Of a stretch of DNA of 64,000 nucleotides, positions 53,238 through 61,241 are shown piece by piece; positions within the stretch are counted from its first letter, which is position 1, and every line of letters begins with the position of its first letter. The notes below the pieces were generated by a model, which worked only from the letters and a program-made list of their open reading frames with translations, was not told the DNA's origin and did no database searches. Position numbers and translations under genes: made by a program. The DNA is from Sphingomonas sp. MA1305 (GTDB taxonomy: Bacteria; Pseudomonadota; Alphaproteobacteria; Sphingomonadales; Sphingomonadaceae): the NCBI RefSeq assembly GCF_016107325.1, contig NZ_RCVT01000005.1:62001-126000 (forward strand), given 5' to 3'.

Positions 53238-53501
53238 TCAGCGAAGCTGGCTGTCTTTGCTGCCGCGCCGGTTGATGGCCGACGGCTTGGGCTCGGCGTC
53301 GCGCGCCGACTGACACTCGATGCATGTGCGGACACCCGGTAGCGCTACGCGACGGCGCTCGGGGATTGGCTCGCCGCATTCGACGCAATGGGCTTCGCTC
53401 TCATCCGTCGGCAGGCTCGCCCGCGCCGACGAGATCGCATCGGCGACCGAATCGTCGATCTGATCCTGGACGGCTCCGTCCCGCGTCCAACCGCCTGCCA
53501 T
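53238..53501 (-). CDS. TraR/DksA-type zinc-finger protein
   Basis: A small protein with an acidic N-terminal helix (VQDQIDDSVADAISSARASL) and the four-cysteine zinc finger CVECGEPIPERRR...CIECQ of the TraR/DksA C4 family, which binds the RNA polymerase secondary channel. Plasmid-borne short forms like this (87 residues from ATG 53501) usually lack the coiled-coil arm of DksA. It is in the mobile region and is transcribed away from imuA. Confidence 0.85.
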   Translation of the reverse strand: MAGGWTRDGAVQDQIDDSVADAISSARASLPTDESEAHCVECGEPIPERRRVALPGVRTCIECQSARDAEPKPSAINRRGSKDSQLR

Positions 53502-53642
53502 CCGTCCCTCCACCCGCGTGAGGAAAAAAGATGGGAAGCGTAGGCGCGCTTTTCAGCCCTTTCCCGCCCCGCGGGAGTCGGCACGCGCCGCCGGCAGCGA
53601 CCTGTCGCGTCACAACGGCTTGACCGAACGATCCCGCGGGCG

Positions 53643-53657
53643 GAACATATTCGGAAC
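53643..53657. promoter_or_regulatory. LexA box (GAAC-N7-GAAC)
   Basis: GAAC ATATTCG GAAC is the alphaproteobacterial LexA site (reverse complement GTTC-N7-GTTC). It lies immediately upstream of imuA, so the mutasome operon is predicted to be SOS-induced. Because the box abuts GTG 53660, translation may really begin at ATG 53678. Confidence 0.85.
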
Positions 53658-53659
53658 AT

Positions 53660-54442
53660 GTGAGTCGATTCCGCACAATGCCTGCCGCCGCTTCTCGTCC
53701 CGAAATCCTGACGCGTCTACGTGAAAGCATTGCCGACGTGCGCCCGCGGCAAGCGCCGATGCTGCCATTCGGGATGGCCGAGATCGATGGTCGCTTGGCG
53801 GACCGCGGGCTGGATGGCGGCGCCCTGCACGAGGTCGCCCCGGCCACGCCGTCGCTCAGTGACGAAGCTGCGGCCACGCTCTTCCTCGCCGGGATCGCTG
53901 CCCGCTGCGCAGCGGCCACGGAAGCGGCGCGGGTGCTGTGGGTGGTGAGCCGCTTCGACCTCTACGCTCCCGGGCTCGAGCAGGCGGGCCTGCCGCCCGC
54001 GCGCCTGCTCTTCGCCGAGGCGCGCGAGGACAAGGAGGTGCTCGCGCTGATGGAGGACGGCCTGCGGCACGGTGCGCTCGCGGCGGTCGTCGGCGAAGTC
54101 CGCCGCGCCGACATGACGGCGAGCCGGAGGCTGCAGCTCGCCGCCGACACGGGCCGCACACCGGCATTTCTGTCGCGCCGCTGGCGGCGGCAGGGCGTCT
54201 GCCCGCTGACCGAACTCTCGGCTGCGGCGACGCGCTGGCGGATCGCCTGCGCGCCGTCGGGCCGCCTCCCCGCCCCCGGGGTAGGGCGCGGGCGCTGGAT
54301 GGTGGACCTCGTCCGGCAGCGCGGTGGCAATCCTTTCTCTCTTCTCGTCGAGGCATGCGATGACACGGGTCGCCTCGCTCTACCTGCCGGCGCTCAGCAT
54401 CGAGCGGCTACGGCGGCTGGAGCGGCCGCGCGCGCAGCCTGA
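53660..54442 (+). CDS. imuA: ImuA, mutasome RecA-like protein
   Basis: ImuA is the RecA/SulA-like partner of ImuB and DnaE2 in SOS mutagenesis. The core is visible as GRLADRGLDGGALHEVAP, AATLFLAGIAARCA, RVLWVVSRFDLYAPGLEQAGL, LFAEAREDKEVLALMEDGLRHGALAAVVGEV and SRRLQLAADTGRTPAFLSRRW...PLTELSAAATRWRI. The annotated GTG 53660 touches the LexA box; ATG 53678 (MPAAASRPE) is a likely alternative start. It overlaps the 5' end of imuB by 83 bases. Confidence 0.92.
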   Translation: MSRFRTMPAAASRPEILTRLRESIADVRPRQAPMLPFGMAEIDGRLADRGLDGGALHEVAPATPSLSDEAAATLFLAGIAARCAAATEAARVLWVVSRFDLYAPGLEQAGLPPARLLFAEAREDKEVLALMEDGLRHGALAAVVGEVRRADMTASRRLQLAADTGRTPAFLSRRWRRQGVCPLTELSAAATRWRIACAPSGRLPAPGVGRGRWMVDLVRQRGGNPFSLLVEACDDTGRLALPAGAQHRAATAAGAAARAA

Positions 54443-56134
54443 GCCGCGTCCCCCCTCCCCTTGCCGGTTGACGACGACCCCGGTCCCTGCTCGGCGCCGC
54501 GGGGCGGCGGATGGCGGCCGGGTGCCCGATGGGCGCGCGACGGCGGCGCGGTAGCCACCACGACCGGGCTTCCGCTTCACCAGCGACCGACCAAGCGCGA
54601 GTTGGGTCGTCGATCGGAAGCGGCCGAGCACCCTTTCAAGACCCCCCCGCCGGCGCCGTTCGTCGCGCACGATATGGCGGTCGCAGCGCCGATCGCGCCG
54701 GCGTCGCCGCTGATCCTGTCGAGTCAGATCGGCAACCGGCAGCTGATCGCCGCGGCGTGCCCGGCGGCAACGGCGCTTGGGCTCTTCCCGGGCATGGCCG
54801 TCACGCAAGCCCGCGCGCTCTCCCCGGGTCTCGACGTCCGCGTCGCGGAACCCGCTGCCGACCGGGCGATGCTGGACGCGCTCGCGCTTCACGCCGCGCG
54901 TCACTGGACGCCGATCGCGGCGGTCACCGCCGATGGATTGTGGCTCGACCTGTCCGGCGTCGCCCACCTGTTCGGCGGGGAAGCGCGCTTCTGCGCCCGC
55001 GTCGTCGGCTTCTGTCACCGGCTCGGACTGACCGCGCGGATCGCGGTGGCGGGCACACCAGGGGCGGCGCACGCCTTGGCCCGGTTCGGGCGCGAGCCGG
55101 TGGAGCGGATCGATGGCGGCCGCGAGGCGCAAGCACTCGCTGGCCTGCCGCTGGTCGCGCTCCGGCTCACACCCGAAGCGTTGTCGGCAGCGGCGCGCTT
55201 TGGCCTGGAACGGATCGGCGATCTTCTGCCGCTCCCGCGCGGTCCGCTCGCGCGCAGGCTCGGGCTCGCGAGCGTCCGCCGCCTAGACGAGGCGCTCGGC
55301 CGGATCGCCGAGCCGATCGTCCCGCTGATCCCGCCCGAGATGCCCGTCGCCGTACGCCGGCTGCTCGAACCGATCGGCACCGCCGAGGCGATCGAGCAGG
55401 TGATAGGAGATCTTCTCGCCGACCTCGTCGAGCGCCTGCGCGCGCGCGGGCTCGGCGCGCGCAGACTCGTGCTGGCGCTCGATCGCGTCGACGGCAGCGC
55501 ACAGCGGCTGGCGATCGGCACGGTGCTTGCCTCGCGCGACGCGGATCATCTTGCCCGCCTCTTCCACCTTCGCATCGAGCGCATCGACCCGGGGCTCGGC
55601 ATCGAGACGATGCGGCTGTCCGCGCCGGGCACCGAGCCGCTCGGCGCAACGCCGTTCGGCGCGGTGCTCGCCGGTGACCACCGCCCGGCCGACCTTTCGA
55701 CGCTCGTCGACCAGCTTGCGGGGCGCGCCGGCGCCGACGCGCTGTTCACCGTCGGCGCAATCGAGACCGACGTGCCCGAGCGCGCGACCGCCCGTACCGC
55801 CCCGTTGGCAAACCCCTCAGGCTGGCCGGCGTGGAAGCGGCCGGTGCGCCTGCTGCGGCGGCCCGAACCGCTCACCGGCGTCGTGGCGCTGCTGCCCGAT
55901 CATCCCCCGCGACGCTTCAGCTGGCGCGGCTCCATCCATGCCGTGGTGGCGGGCGACGGCCCGGAGCGCATCCACGGCGAATGGTGGCGGCGCGAGGGCG
56001 AGGTCTGGGCGGTGCGCGACTATTTCCGGGTCGAGGATGAGATGGGCGCGCGCTTCTGGCTGTTCCGCCGTGGCGACGGCGTCGACGGCGCGACCGGCGA
56101 TCTCAGCTGGCACATGCACGGACTGTTCGGCTGA
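54360..56134 (+). CDS. imuB: ImuB, Y-family polymerase-like protein, apparently frameshifted near the 5' end
   Basis: ImuB is a catalytically inactive Y-family protein that recruits DnaE2 to the clamp. The N-terminus [20 protein letters not shown] starts at ATG 54360 in one frame; the rest ([44 protein letters not shown], through RVGG-like polymerase regions to [10 protein letters not shown]) runs from about 54461 in another. The shift falls in a C-rich tract (54449-54464, C6 then C4), consistent with one missing C. The second frame has a stop at 54440, so no single ORF joins the parts. Either a homopolymer sequencing error, a real mutation or recoding. The stop shares bases with the dnaE2 start (TGATG). 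Confidence 0.85.
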
Positions 56135-59100
56135 TGGGATATGTCGAACTCCAGGTGACGAGCCATTTCTCGTTCCTCCGGGGAGCCTCGTCGCCCGACG
56201 AGCTGTTCGCCGCCGCGGCGCTGCTCGGTCACAAGGCGCTGGGTGTCGCCGATCTCGGCAGTGTCGCGGGCGTGGTCCGTGCCTGGGAAGCGCAGAAGGC
56301 CACCGGGATCCGTCTGATCGCGGGCGCGCGACTGGTGCTCGACGATGGCCGCGGCTTGCTCCTCTATCCGACCGATCGCGCCGCGTGGTCACGCCTGAGC
56401 CGGCTGCTCACCCTCGGCAAGTCGCGCGCCGGTAAGGGCGGTTGCACATTGGGGTGGAGCGACGTGGTTGCCTGGAAGGCGGGTCTGGTCGCCATCCTGC
56501 TGCCCGACCTCCCCGGCGGGACGACGGCGCGACACCTCGCGGACCTCGCGGAGGCGTTCGGAACGCGCGGCTATTGCGCCTTGGCGTGGCGCCGCCGACC
56601 CGACGACGCGATCCGCCTCCACGACCTCGCTTCCCAGGCGGCGGCCGCCTGCATCCGCGCGGTCGCGACGGGCGACATACTCTATCACGCGCCCGAGGTG
56701 CGGCTCCTGCAGGACGTCGTCACCGCGATCCGCGAGAAGTGCACCGTCGACACGCTCGGCCATCGACGCGAACGCCATGCCGACCGTCATCTGAAGTCCC
56801 CGGAGGAGATGGAACGGCGGTTCGCGGCCTTCCCCGACGCGATCGCGGCGACCGAGGCGATCGCGCGGGACTGCACCTTCGATCTCGGCGAGCTCAGCTA
56901 CCAATATCCGCACGAGGAAGTCGTCGAGGGATTGACCGCGCAAGGGGCGCTCGAGGCGCTGACCCGCGAGGCGGCCGAGCGCATGTTCCCCAGCGGCGTG
57001 CCCCTCCCCTACCGGAAGCAGATCGCGCACGAACTGCGGCTGATCGGCGATCTTGGCTACGCGCCGTACTTTCTCACCGTGAACAGCATCGTCGCGGAAA
57101 GCCGCCGGCGCGGCATCCTCTGCCAGGGGCGCGGCTCGGCGGCGAACAGCTGCGTCTGCTTCGTGCTCGGCGTGACCAGCATCGACCCGATCAAGCACGA
57201 GCTCCTGTTCGAGCGCTTCGTCTCGGGCGAGCGTCGCGAGCCGCCCGACATCGACGTCGATTTCGAGCACGAGCGCCGCGAGGAGATCATCCAGTGGATC
57301 TACGAGACCTACGGCCGTGATCGGGCCGCGCTGACCGCCGTCGTTACCCGGTATCGCGCGCGCGGCGCGATGCGCGAGGTCGGCAAGGCGCTCGGGTTGC
57401 CGGAAGACCTCACCAAGGCGCTCGCCGGGCTCGTGTGGGGCTGGAGCCAGGAGGGTGTCGGGGAGAAGCAGGTCACAGAGCTCGGCCTCAACCTCGACGA
57501 TCGGCGCCTCCGGCTGGCGCTCGATCTCGCCCGCAAGCTGATCGGGGTTCCGCGCCATCTCTCCCAGCACCCGGGCGGCTTCGTCCTCACCCACGATCGG
57601 CTCGACGATCTGGTGCCGATCGAGCCCGCCGCAATGATCGATCGTCAGGTGATCGAATGGGACAAGGACGATATCGACGCGCTGAAGTTCATGAAGGTCG
57701 ACGTTCTCGGGCTCGGCATGCTGGGTTGCATGAACCGGGCGTTCAACCTGCTCGACGAGATGAAAGGCATCCGGGTCGGCATGGCCGACCTCCAGGACGA
57801 CGATCCCGACGTCTACGCCATGATCCAGAAGGCGGACACGCTCGGCGTCTTTCAGATCGAGAGCCGCGCACAGATGTCGATGCTGCCGCGGATGAAGCCG
57901 CGCCGCTTCTACGATCTCGTGATCGAAGTCGCGATCGTCAGGCCCGGTCCAATCCAGGGTGACATGGTCCATCCCTATCTTCGCCGCCGCGAGGGCATCG
58001 AGAAGCCCGAGTATCCGCGGCCCGAGCTGCGCGCCGTCCTCGAGAAGACCTTGGGCGTGCCGCTGTTTCAAGAGCAGGCGATGAAGGTCGCGATCGTCGG
58101 CGCGGGGTTCACGCCGAGCGAGGCGGACCAACTTCGCCGCGCCATGGCGACGTTCAAGGTCACCGGCGGCGTCAGCCATTTCTTCGACAAGCTGGTCGGC
58201 GGCATGGTCGAGCGTGGCTATCCGCGCGACTTCGCCGAGCGGACGTTCAAGCAGATCGAGGGGTTCGGCTCCTACGGCTTCCCCGAGAGCCACGCGGCGT
58301 CCTTCGCCAAGATTGCCTACGCCTCGTGCTGGATGAAGCATCATCATCCCGACGTCTTCTGTGCGGCGCTGCTCAACGCCCAGCCGATGGGGTTCTACGC
58401 GCCTGCCCAGGTCGTCCGCGACGCGCGCGAGCACGGGGTCGAGGTCCGCCCCGCCTGCATCAACGCGAGCCGGTGGGATTGCACGCTGGAACCGACCGGT
58501 GGCCGCTATCTCGCGGTACGGCTCGGCCTGCGGCAGGCGCGGGGACTGGCCAACGTCCACGGTGCCGCGATCGTCGCCGCACGCGGCGCGGCGATGTTCG
58601 GATCGATCGAGGAGGTCTGGCGCCGTGCCGGCGTCCCGCGCGCCGCGATCGAACGGTTGGCGGAGGCAGACGCCTTCCACGCGCTGGGGGAGGATCGGCG
58701 GCAGGGACTATGGAAGGTGCGCGGGCTCGGCGAGGCGCCGCTGCCGCTGTTCGCTGCTGCCGACGAACGCGAGACGACGTTCAGCCCTGAAGGGCTGGAA
58801 CCGCTCGTCGGTCTCAGGGCGATGTCGGCCGGGCGCGAGGTCGTCGAGGATTATCGGGCGCTCCAGCTCTCGCTGCGTGCACACCCGCTGACCTTCCTTC
58901 GTGACGAGCTGACCCGCCGCGGAATCAAACGCTGCGCTGACCTGTCCGCAATCAAGGACGGTCGCCATGTCGAGGTCGCGGGCATCATCCTCGTCCGCCA
59001 GAAGCCCGGGTCTGCCAAAGGCGTCCTCTTCATCACGATCGAGGACGAGACGGGGATCGCCAACGGTATCCTCTGGCCGGACCGGTTCGAGGCTCAGCGC

Positions 59101-59394
59101 CGCACGGTCATGTCCGCGGCGATGATCGGCATGAAGGGGCGCGTTCAGAGAGAAGGAGAGGTCATCCACGTCATCTGCGATCGCATCATCGATTATGGCG
59201 ACCTGCTGTCGCGGGTTGGACAGATGGATTTCCCCCACGCGACCGGGCGCGGCGATGGGGCGCGCCATGCCGGTTCTCCCGACCGTGGTGATCCGGGCTG
59301 GAAGCCGGGTCCGCGCGACAGTTACTGGCCGCCGCACGTCGAGGGCATGGATCCCGAGGAGGTCGTGCGGATCAAGACGCGCGACTTCCGGTGA
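56134..59394 (+). CDS. dnaE2: error-prone DNA polymerase DnaE2
   Basis: A 1086-residue C-family polymerase alpha. The PHP domain begins [24 protein letters not shown]; the catalytic acids lie in [17 protein letters not shown] (D374 and D376); the palm continues [18 protein letters not shown] and [23 protein letters not shown]. The helix-hairpin-helix and OB regions follow ([37 protein letters not shown]). Length and the missing exonuclease-binding features fit DnaE2. It forms the SOS mutasome with imuA and imuB behind the LexA box. The last 40 residues end in [19 protein letters not shown] as in the family. Confidence 0.95.
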   Translation: MGYVELQVTSHFSFLRGASSPDELFAAAALLGHKALGVADLGSVAGVVRAWEAQKATGIRLIAGARLVLDDGRGLLLYPTDRAAWSRLSRLLTLGKSRAGKGGCTLGWSDVVAWKAGLVAILLPDLPGGTTARHLADLAEAFGTRGYCALAWRRRPDDAIRLHDLASQAAAACIRAVATGDILYHAPEVRLLQDVVTAIREKCTVDTLGHRRERHADRHLKSPEEMERRFAAFPDAIAATEAIARDCTFDLGELSYQYPHEEVVEGLTAQGALEALTREAAERMFPSGVPLPYRKQIAHELRLIGDLGYAPYFLTVNSIVAESRRRGILCQGRGSAANSCVCFVLGVTSIDPIKHELLFERFVSGERREPPDIDVDFEHERREEIIQWIYETYGRDRAALTAVVTRYRARGAMREVGKALGLPEDLTKALAGLVWGWSQEGVGEKQVTELGLNLDDRRLRLALDLARKLIGVPRHLSQHPGGFVLTHDRLDDLVPIEPAAMIDRQVIEWDKDDIDALKFMKVDVLGLGMLGCMNRAFNLLDEMKGIRVGMADLQDDDPDVYAMIQKADTLGVFQIESRAQMSMLPRMKPRRFYDLVIEVAIVRPGPIQGDMVHPYLRRREGIEKPEYPRPELRAVLEKTLGVPLFQEQAMKVAIVGAGFTPSEADQLRRAMATFKVTGGVSHFFDKLVGGMVERGYPRDFAERTFKQIEGFGSYGFPESHAASFAKIAYASCWMKHHHPDVFCAALLNAQPMGFYAPAQVVRDAREHGVEVRPACINASRWDCTLEPTGGRYLAVRLGLRQARGLANVHGAAIVAARGAAMFGSIEEVWRRAGVPRAAIERLAEADAFHALGEDRRQGLWKVRGLGEAPLPLFAAADERETTFSPEGLEPLVGLRAMSAGREVVEDYRALQLSLRAHPLTFLRDELTRRGIKRCADLSAIKDGRHVEVAGIILVRQKPGSAKGVLFITIEDETGIANGILWPDRFEAQRRTVMSAAMIGMKGRVQREGEVIHVICDRIIDYGDLLSRVGQMDFPHATGRGDGARHAGSPDRGDPGWKPGPRDSYWPPHVEGMDPEEVVRIKTRDFR

Positions 59395-59397
59395 GGC

Positions 59398-59673
59398 GTG
59401 GCTGGCCTGCCGCGTCACCAGCGCGTGATCATCTCGCTGTCGCTTCACATCCTGCGTGCCGCGATGGTGCGCTCGGGCGAGACCCGGGTCGATGGCGTCG
59501 AGGTCCGGCTGGCATTGCGCTGTTTGCTGCCGCACTGCCCCGAACGGTGGCCGCTCGAACTGTTCTGGGATGCCGCTGCCCAGGAGAACGAGATCGGCCG
59601 CGCTCAGGGCACGACGGCCGCCTTCAACGGGATCGTTCGCCAGCTGCGGCTGGCCGGCCGGCACGAGGACTGA
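59398..59673 (+). CDS. small conserved-looking hypothetical protein, 91 residues
   Basis: MAGLPRHQRVIISLSLHILR then RVDGVEVRLALRCLLPHCPERWPLELFWDAAAQENEIGRAQGTTAAFNGIVRQLRLAGR. The composition is that of a soluble helical protein and it follows dnaE2 by only three bases, so it is probably in the same SOS transcript. The start is GTG. I do not recognise the family. Confidence 0.55.
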   Translation: MAGLPRHQRVIISLSLHILRAAMVRSGETRVDGVEVRLALRCLLPHCPERWPLELFWDAAAQENEIGRAQGTTAAFNGIVRQLRLAGRHED

Positions 59674-59715
59674 GCGCTCCGATACGCAGATCGGTACGGG
59701 GACGGTTGCGGCCGA

Positions 59716-60393
59716 TCAGGCGTCGATCTCGATCAGGTCGTCGCGCGGTGTTTCGACCTGGCGGATCATCGGGCCGTCGTACGGCCGCACCAGGGCCAGC
59801 GCCTCCTCCGCGCTGCCGTCGAGCCACAGCAGGAGGTCGCAGGGCTTGAGGATCACCGGCATCGCCTTGGGATGCCAGGGACGCACGATGTCGTTGGGCT
59901 CCGTGGTGCCGAAGGCGTAGGCTTCGCCGCGATCGGTCGGGCGCCACAGCCCAGCGAAGAATCCGATCGGCTGGTCCGGTAGCGCGAACCACATCTGCTT
60001 GGGCTTGCCGTCGTCGCCGATCCCGCCGTCGGGATGAGGCTCGGCGAAATAGGTGAACGGCACGATGCACCGCCGCGCCGGCGTAGCCAGCGACGGCTTC
60101 CACATGCTGGACGAAAGGTTGCGAGCGTTGGTGACGTACTTGTCGAGCTTGATCTCGGGGTTGCGCTTGCTCGGCACCTTGGTCGGGAAGCCCCATTCGA
60201 GCAGTGCCATTTCGAGCGGCCGGTTCCCTGTCGCGACACGCCTGACGACCGGCCCGTGTCGCGCGGTCTTCTTGCCGGTCGGGAAGATTTCGCGCGCTGG
60301 CGGGAAGGTTTCGTCCGGAGCGAACGGGGGGTCGAAGCCGCACGCTCGCATTACGGCAGCCTGCTTGGCGGAAATACGATAGCGATTGCACAC
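59716..60393 (-). CDS. SOS response-associated peptidase (SRAP, YedK/HMCES-like)
   Basis: A 225-residue SRAP protein that binds abasic sites in single-stranded DNA and forms a covalent thiazolidine link through the N-terminal cysteine. The catalytic C2 (MCNRYR), the NARNLSSS block with the conserved asparagine, CIVPFTYFAE, GFFAGLWR and the histidine of WHPKAMPVIL are all present. It protects DNA damage intermediates, which fits its place beside the mutasome genes. It is convergent with the small ORF after dnaE2 and not overlapped by a LexA box that I can see. Confidence 0.93.
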   Translation of the reverse strand: MCNRYRISAKQAAVMRACGFDPPFAPDETFPPAREIFPTGKKTARHGPVVRRVATGNRPLEMALLEWGFPTKVPSKRNPEIKLDKYVTNARNLSSSMWKPSLATPARRCIVPFTYFAEPHPDGGIGDDGKPKQMWFALPDQPIGFFAGLWRPTDRGEAYAFGTTEPNDIVRPWHPKAMPVILKPCDLLLWLDGSAEEALALVRPYDGPMIRQVETPRDDLIEIDA

Positions 60394-60424
60394 CGCCGTT
60401 GTGTGGCAGACGGTGGTCGAAGAG

Positions 60425-60934
60425 TCAGCAGGGCGTTAGATCAATCAACGGGACGATCACGGGGCGCACATGCTGCAGCGTGGCGGGCGTCGCTCCCGAT
60501 ATCCTGATGGTCCGATATCCGGCCGCTGACGTAACCGCATCCCGCAGCGTGTCCTTATGCGTGCTATGGAACCGGTCGTCGACTTCGATCAGGGCTCTGA
60601 TCGCACCGGACGCTCGATCCTAGATCACGAAGTCGACAATCTTCTGCGAGAAGTAGTTCCGGTCCGATGATAAGGTCCGACGACCCGGTGCCGGAGGTGC
60701 GCGAAGGAGCGCGCCCATCGCGACTTGGGCATGTATCCGCGCGGTGGGCAGCAGTTCCTCAAGGACGAGGAGCATGGCCGCTTCTCGATCGGTCAGCAGC
60801 GGCTTCGCGACCGGTCCCGGAGCGACCCTCCCCAGACCGAACGACACCCCGGTTATCGCTCGCACAATGAGCAACGCCGACAAAAAGAAGATGATGAGCG
60901 CCAATGGCATCAAAATCGCGTGCGACATAAGCAC
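60425..60934 (-). pseudogene. DUF2726-type membrane-anchored protein, interrupted by one amber codon
   Basis: The frame starts MLMSHAILMPLALIIFFLSA (a membrane anchor), then KPLLTDREAAMLLVLEELLPTARIHAQVAMGALL and NYFSQKIVDFVI, where a TAG (60620-60622) interrupts. It continues in frame DRASGAIRALIEVDDRFHST, then DAVTSAAGYRTIRISGATPATL, ending at TGA 60425. The whole reads as a 169-residue DUF2726 protein in which one codon (probably CAG) became TAG. DUF2726 resembles nuclease-type DNA-metabolism domains in mobile elements. Either a fresh nonsense mutation, a base-call error, or a suppressed stop. Confidence 0.75.
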
Positions 60935-60993
60935 CCCCGCTTAGCCGTTGGGATCAGGCGCCGTCTGTTCTCGGCGCTGGCTCTTGGACGGCC

Positions 60994-61197
60994 TCAGCTC
61001 CAGCCGTCGCGCCGCCCTTCCCCGCCGTCGCGCAGCTCGCGCCGGTCCTGCCCGCCTCGCCTGATCTCGAGTTCGACGCCGTCGCCCGTGTCGCGCGTCC
61101 GGATGTCGCGCACATCGACGTTGTTGCGCTTGGCGAAGTCCTCGGCCGCCTTGGTACTGCCGAACTTGCCCACCTCGTCGAAATCCCAACCACTCAT
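60994..61197 (-). CDS. small hypothetical protein next to the relaxase, 67 residues
   Basis: MSGWDFDEVGKFGSTKAAED then FAKRNNVDVRDIRTRDTGDGVELEIRRGGQD. The sequence opens with an aromatic-rich motif and ends in a basic, disordered tail. ATG 61197 follows GGAGGG eight bases upstream, so this is preferred to ATG 61212. It sits 44 bases after the relaxase gene and just before the DUF2726 gene, in one transcription unit; it is a plausible conjugation accessory protein of unknown role. Confidence 0.6.
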   Translation of the reverse strand: MSGWDFDEVGKFGSTKAAEDFAKRNNVDVRDIRTRDTGDGVELEIRRGGQDRRELRDGGEGRRDGWS

Positions 61198-61241
61198 CGT
61201 CTTGCCCTCCATCAGTCTCCGGCGACCCGGCCGGTCGGTTC

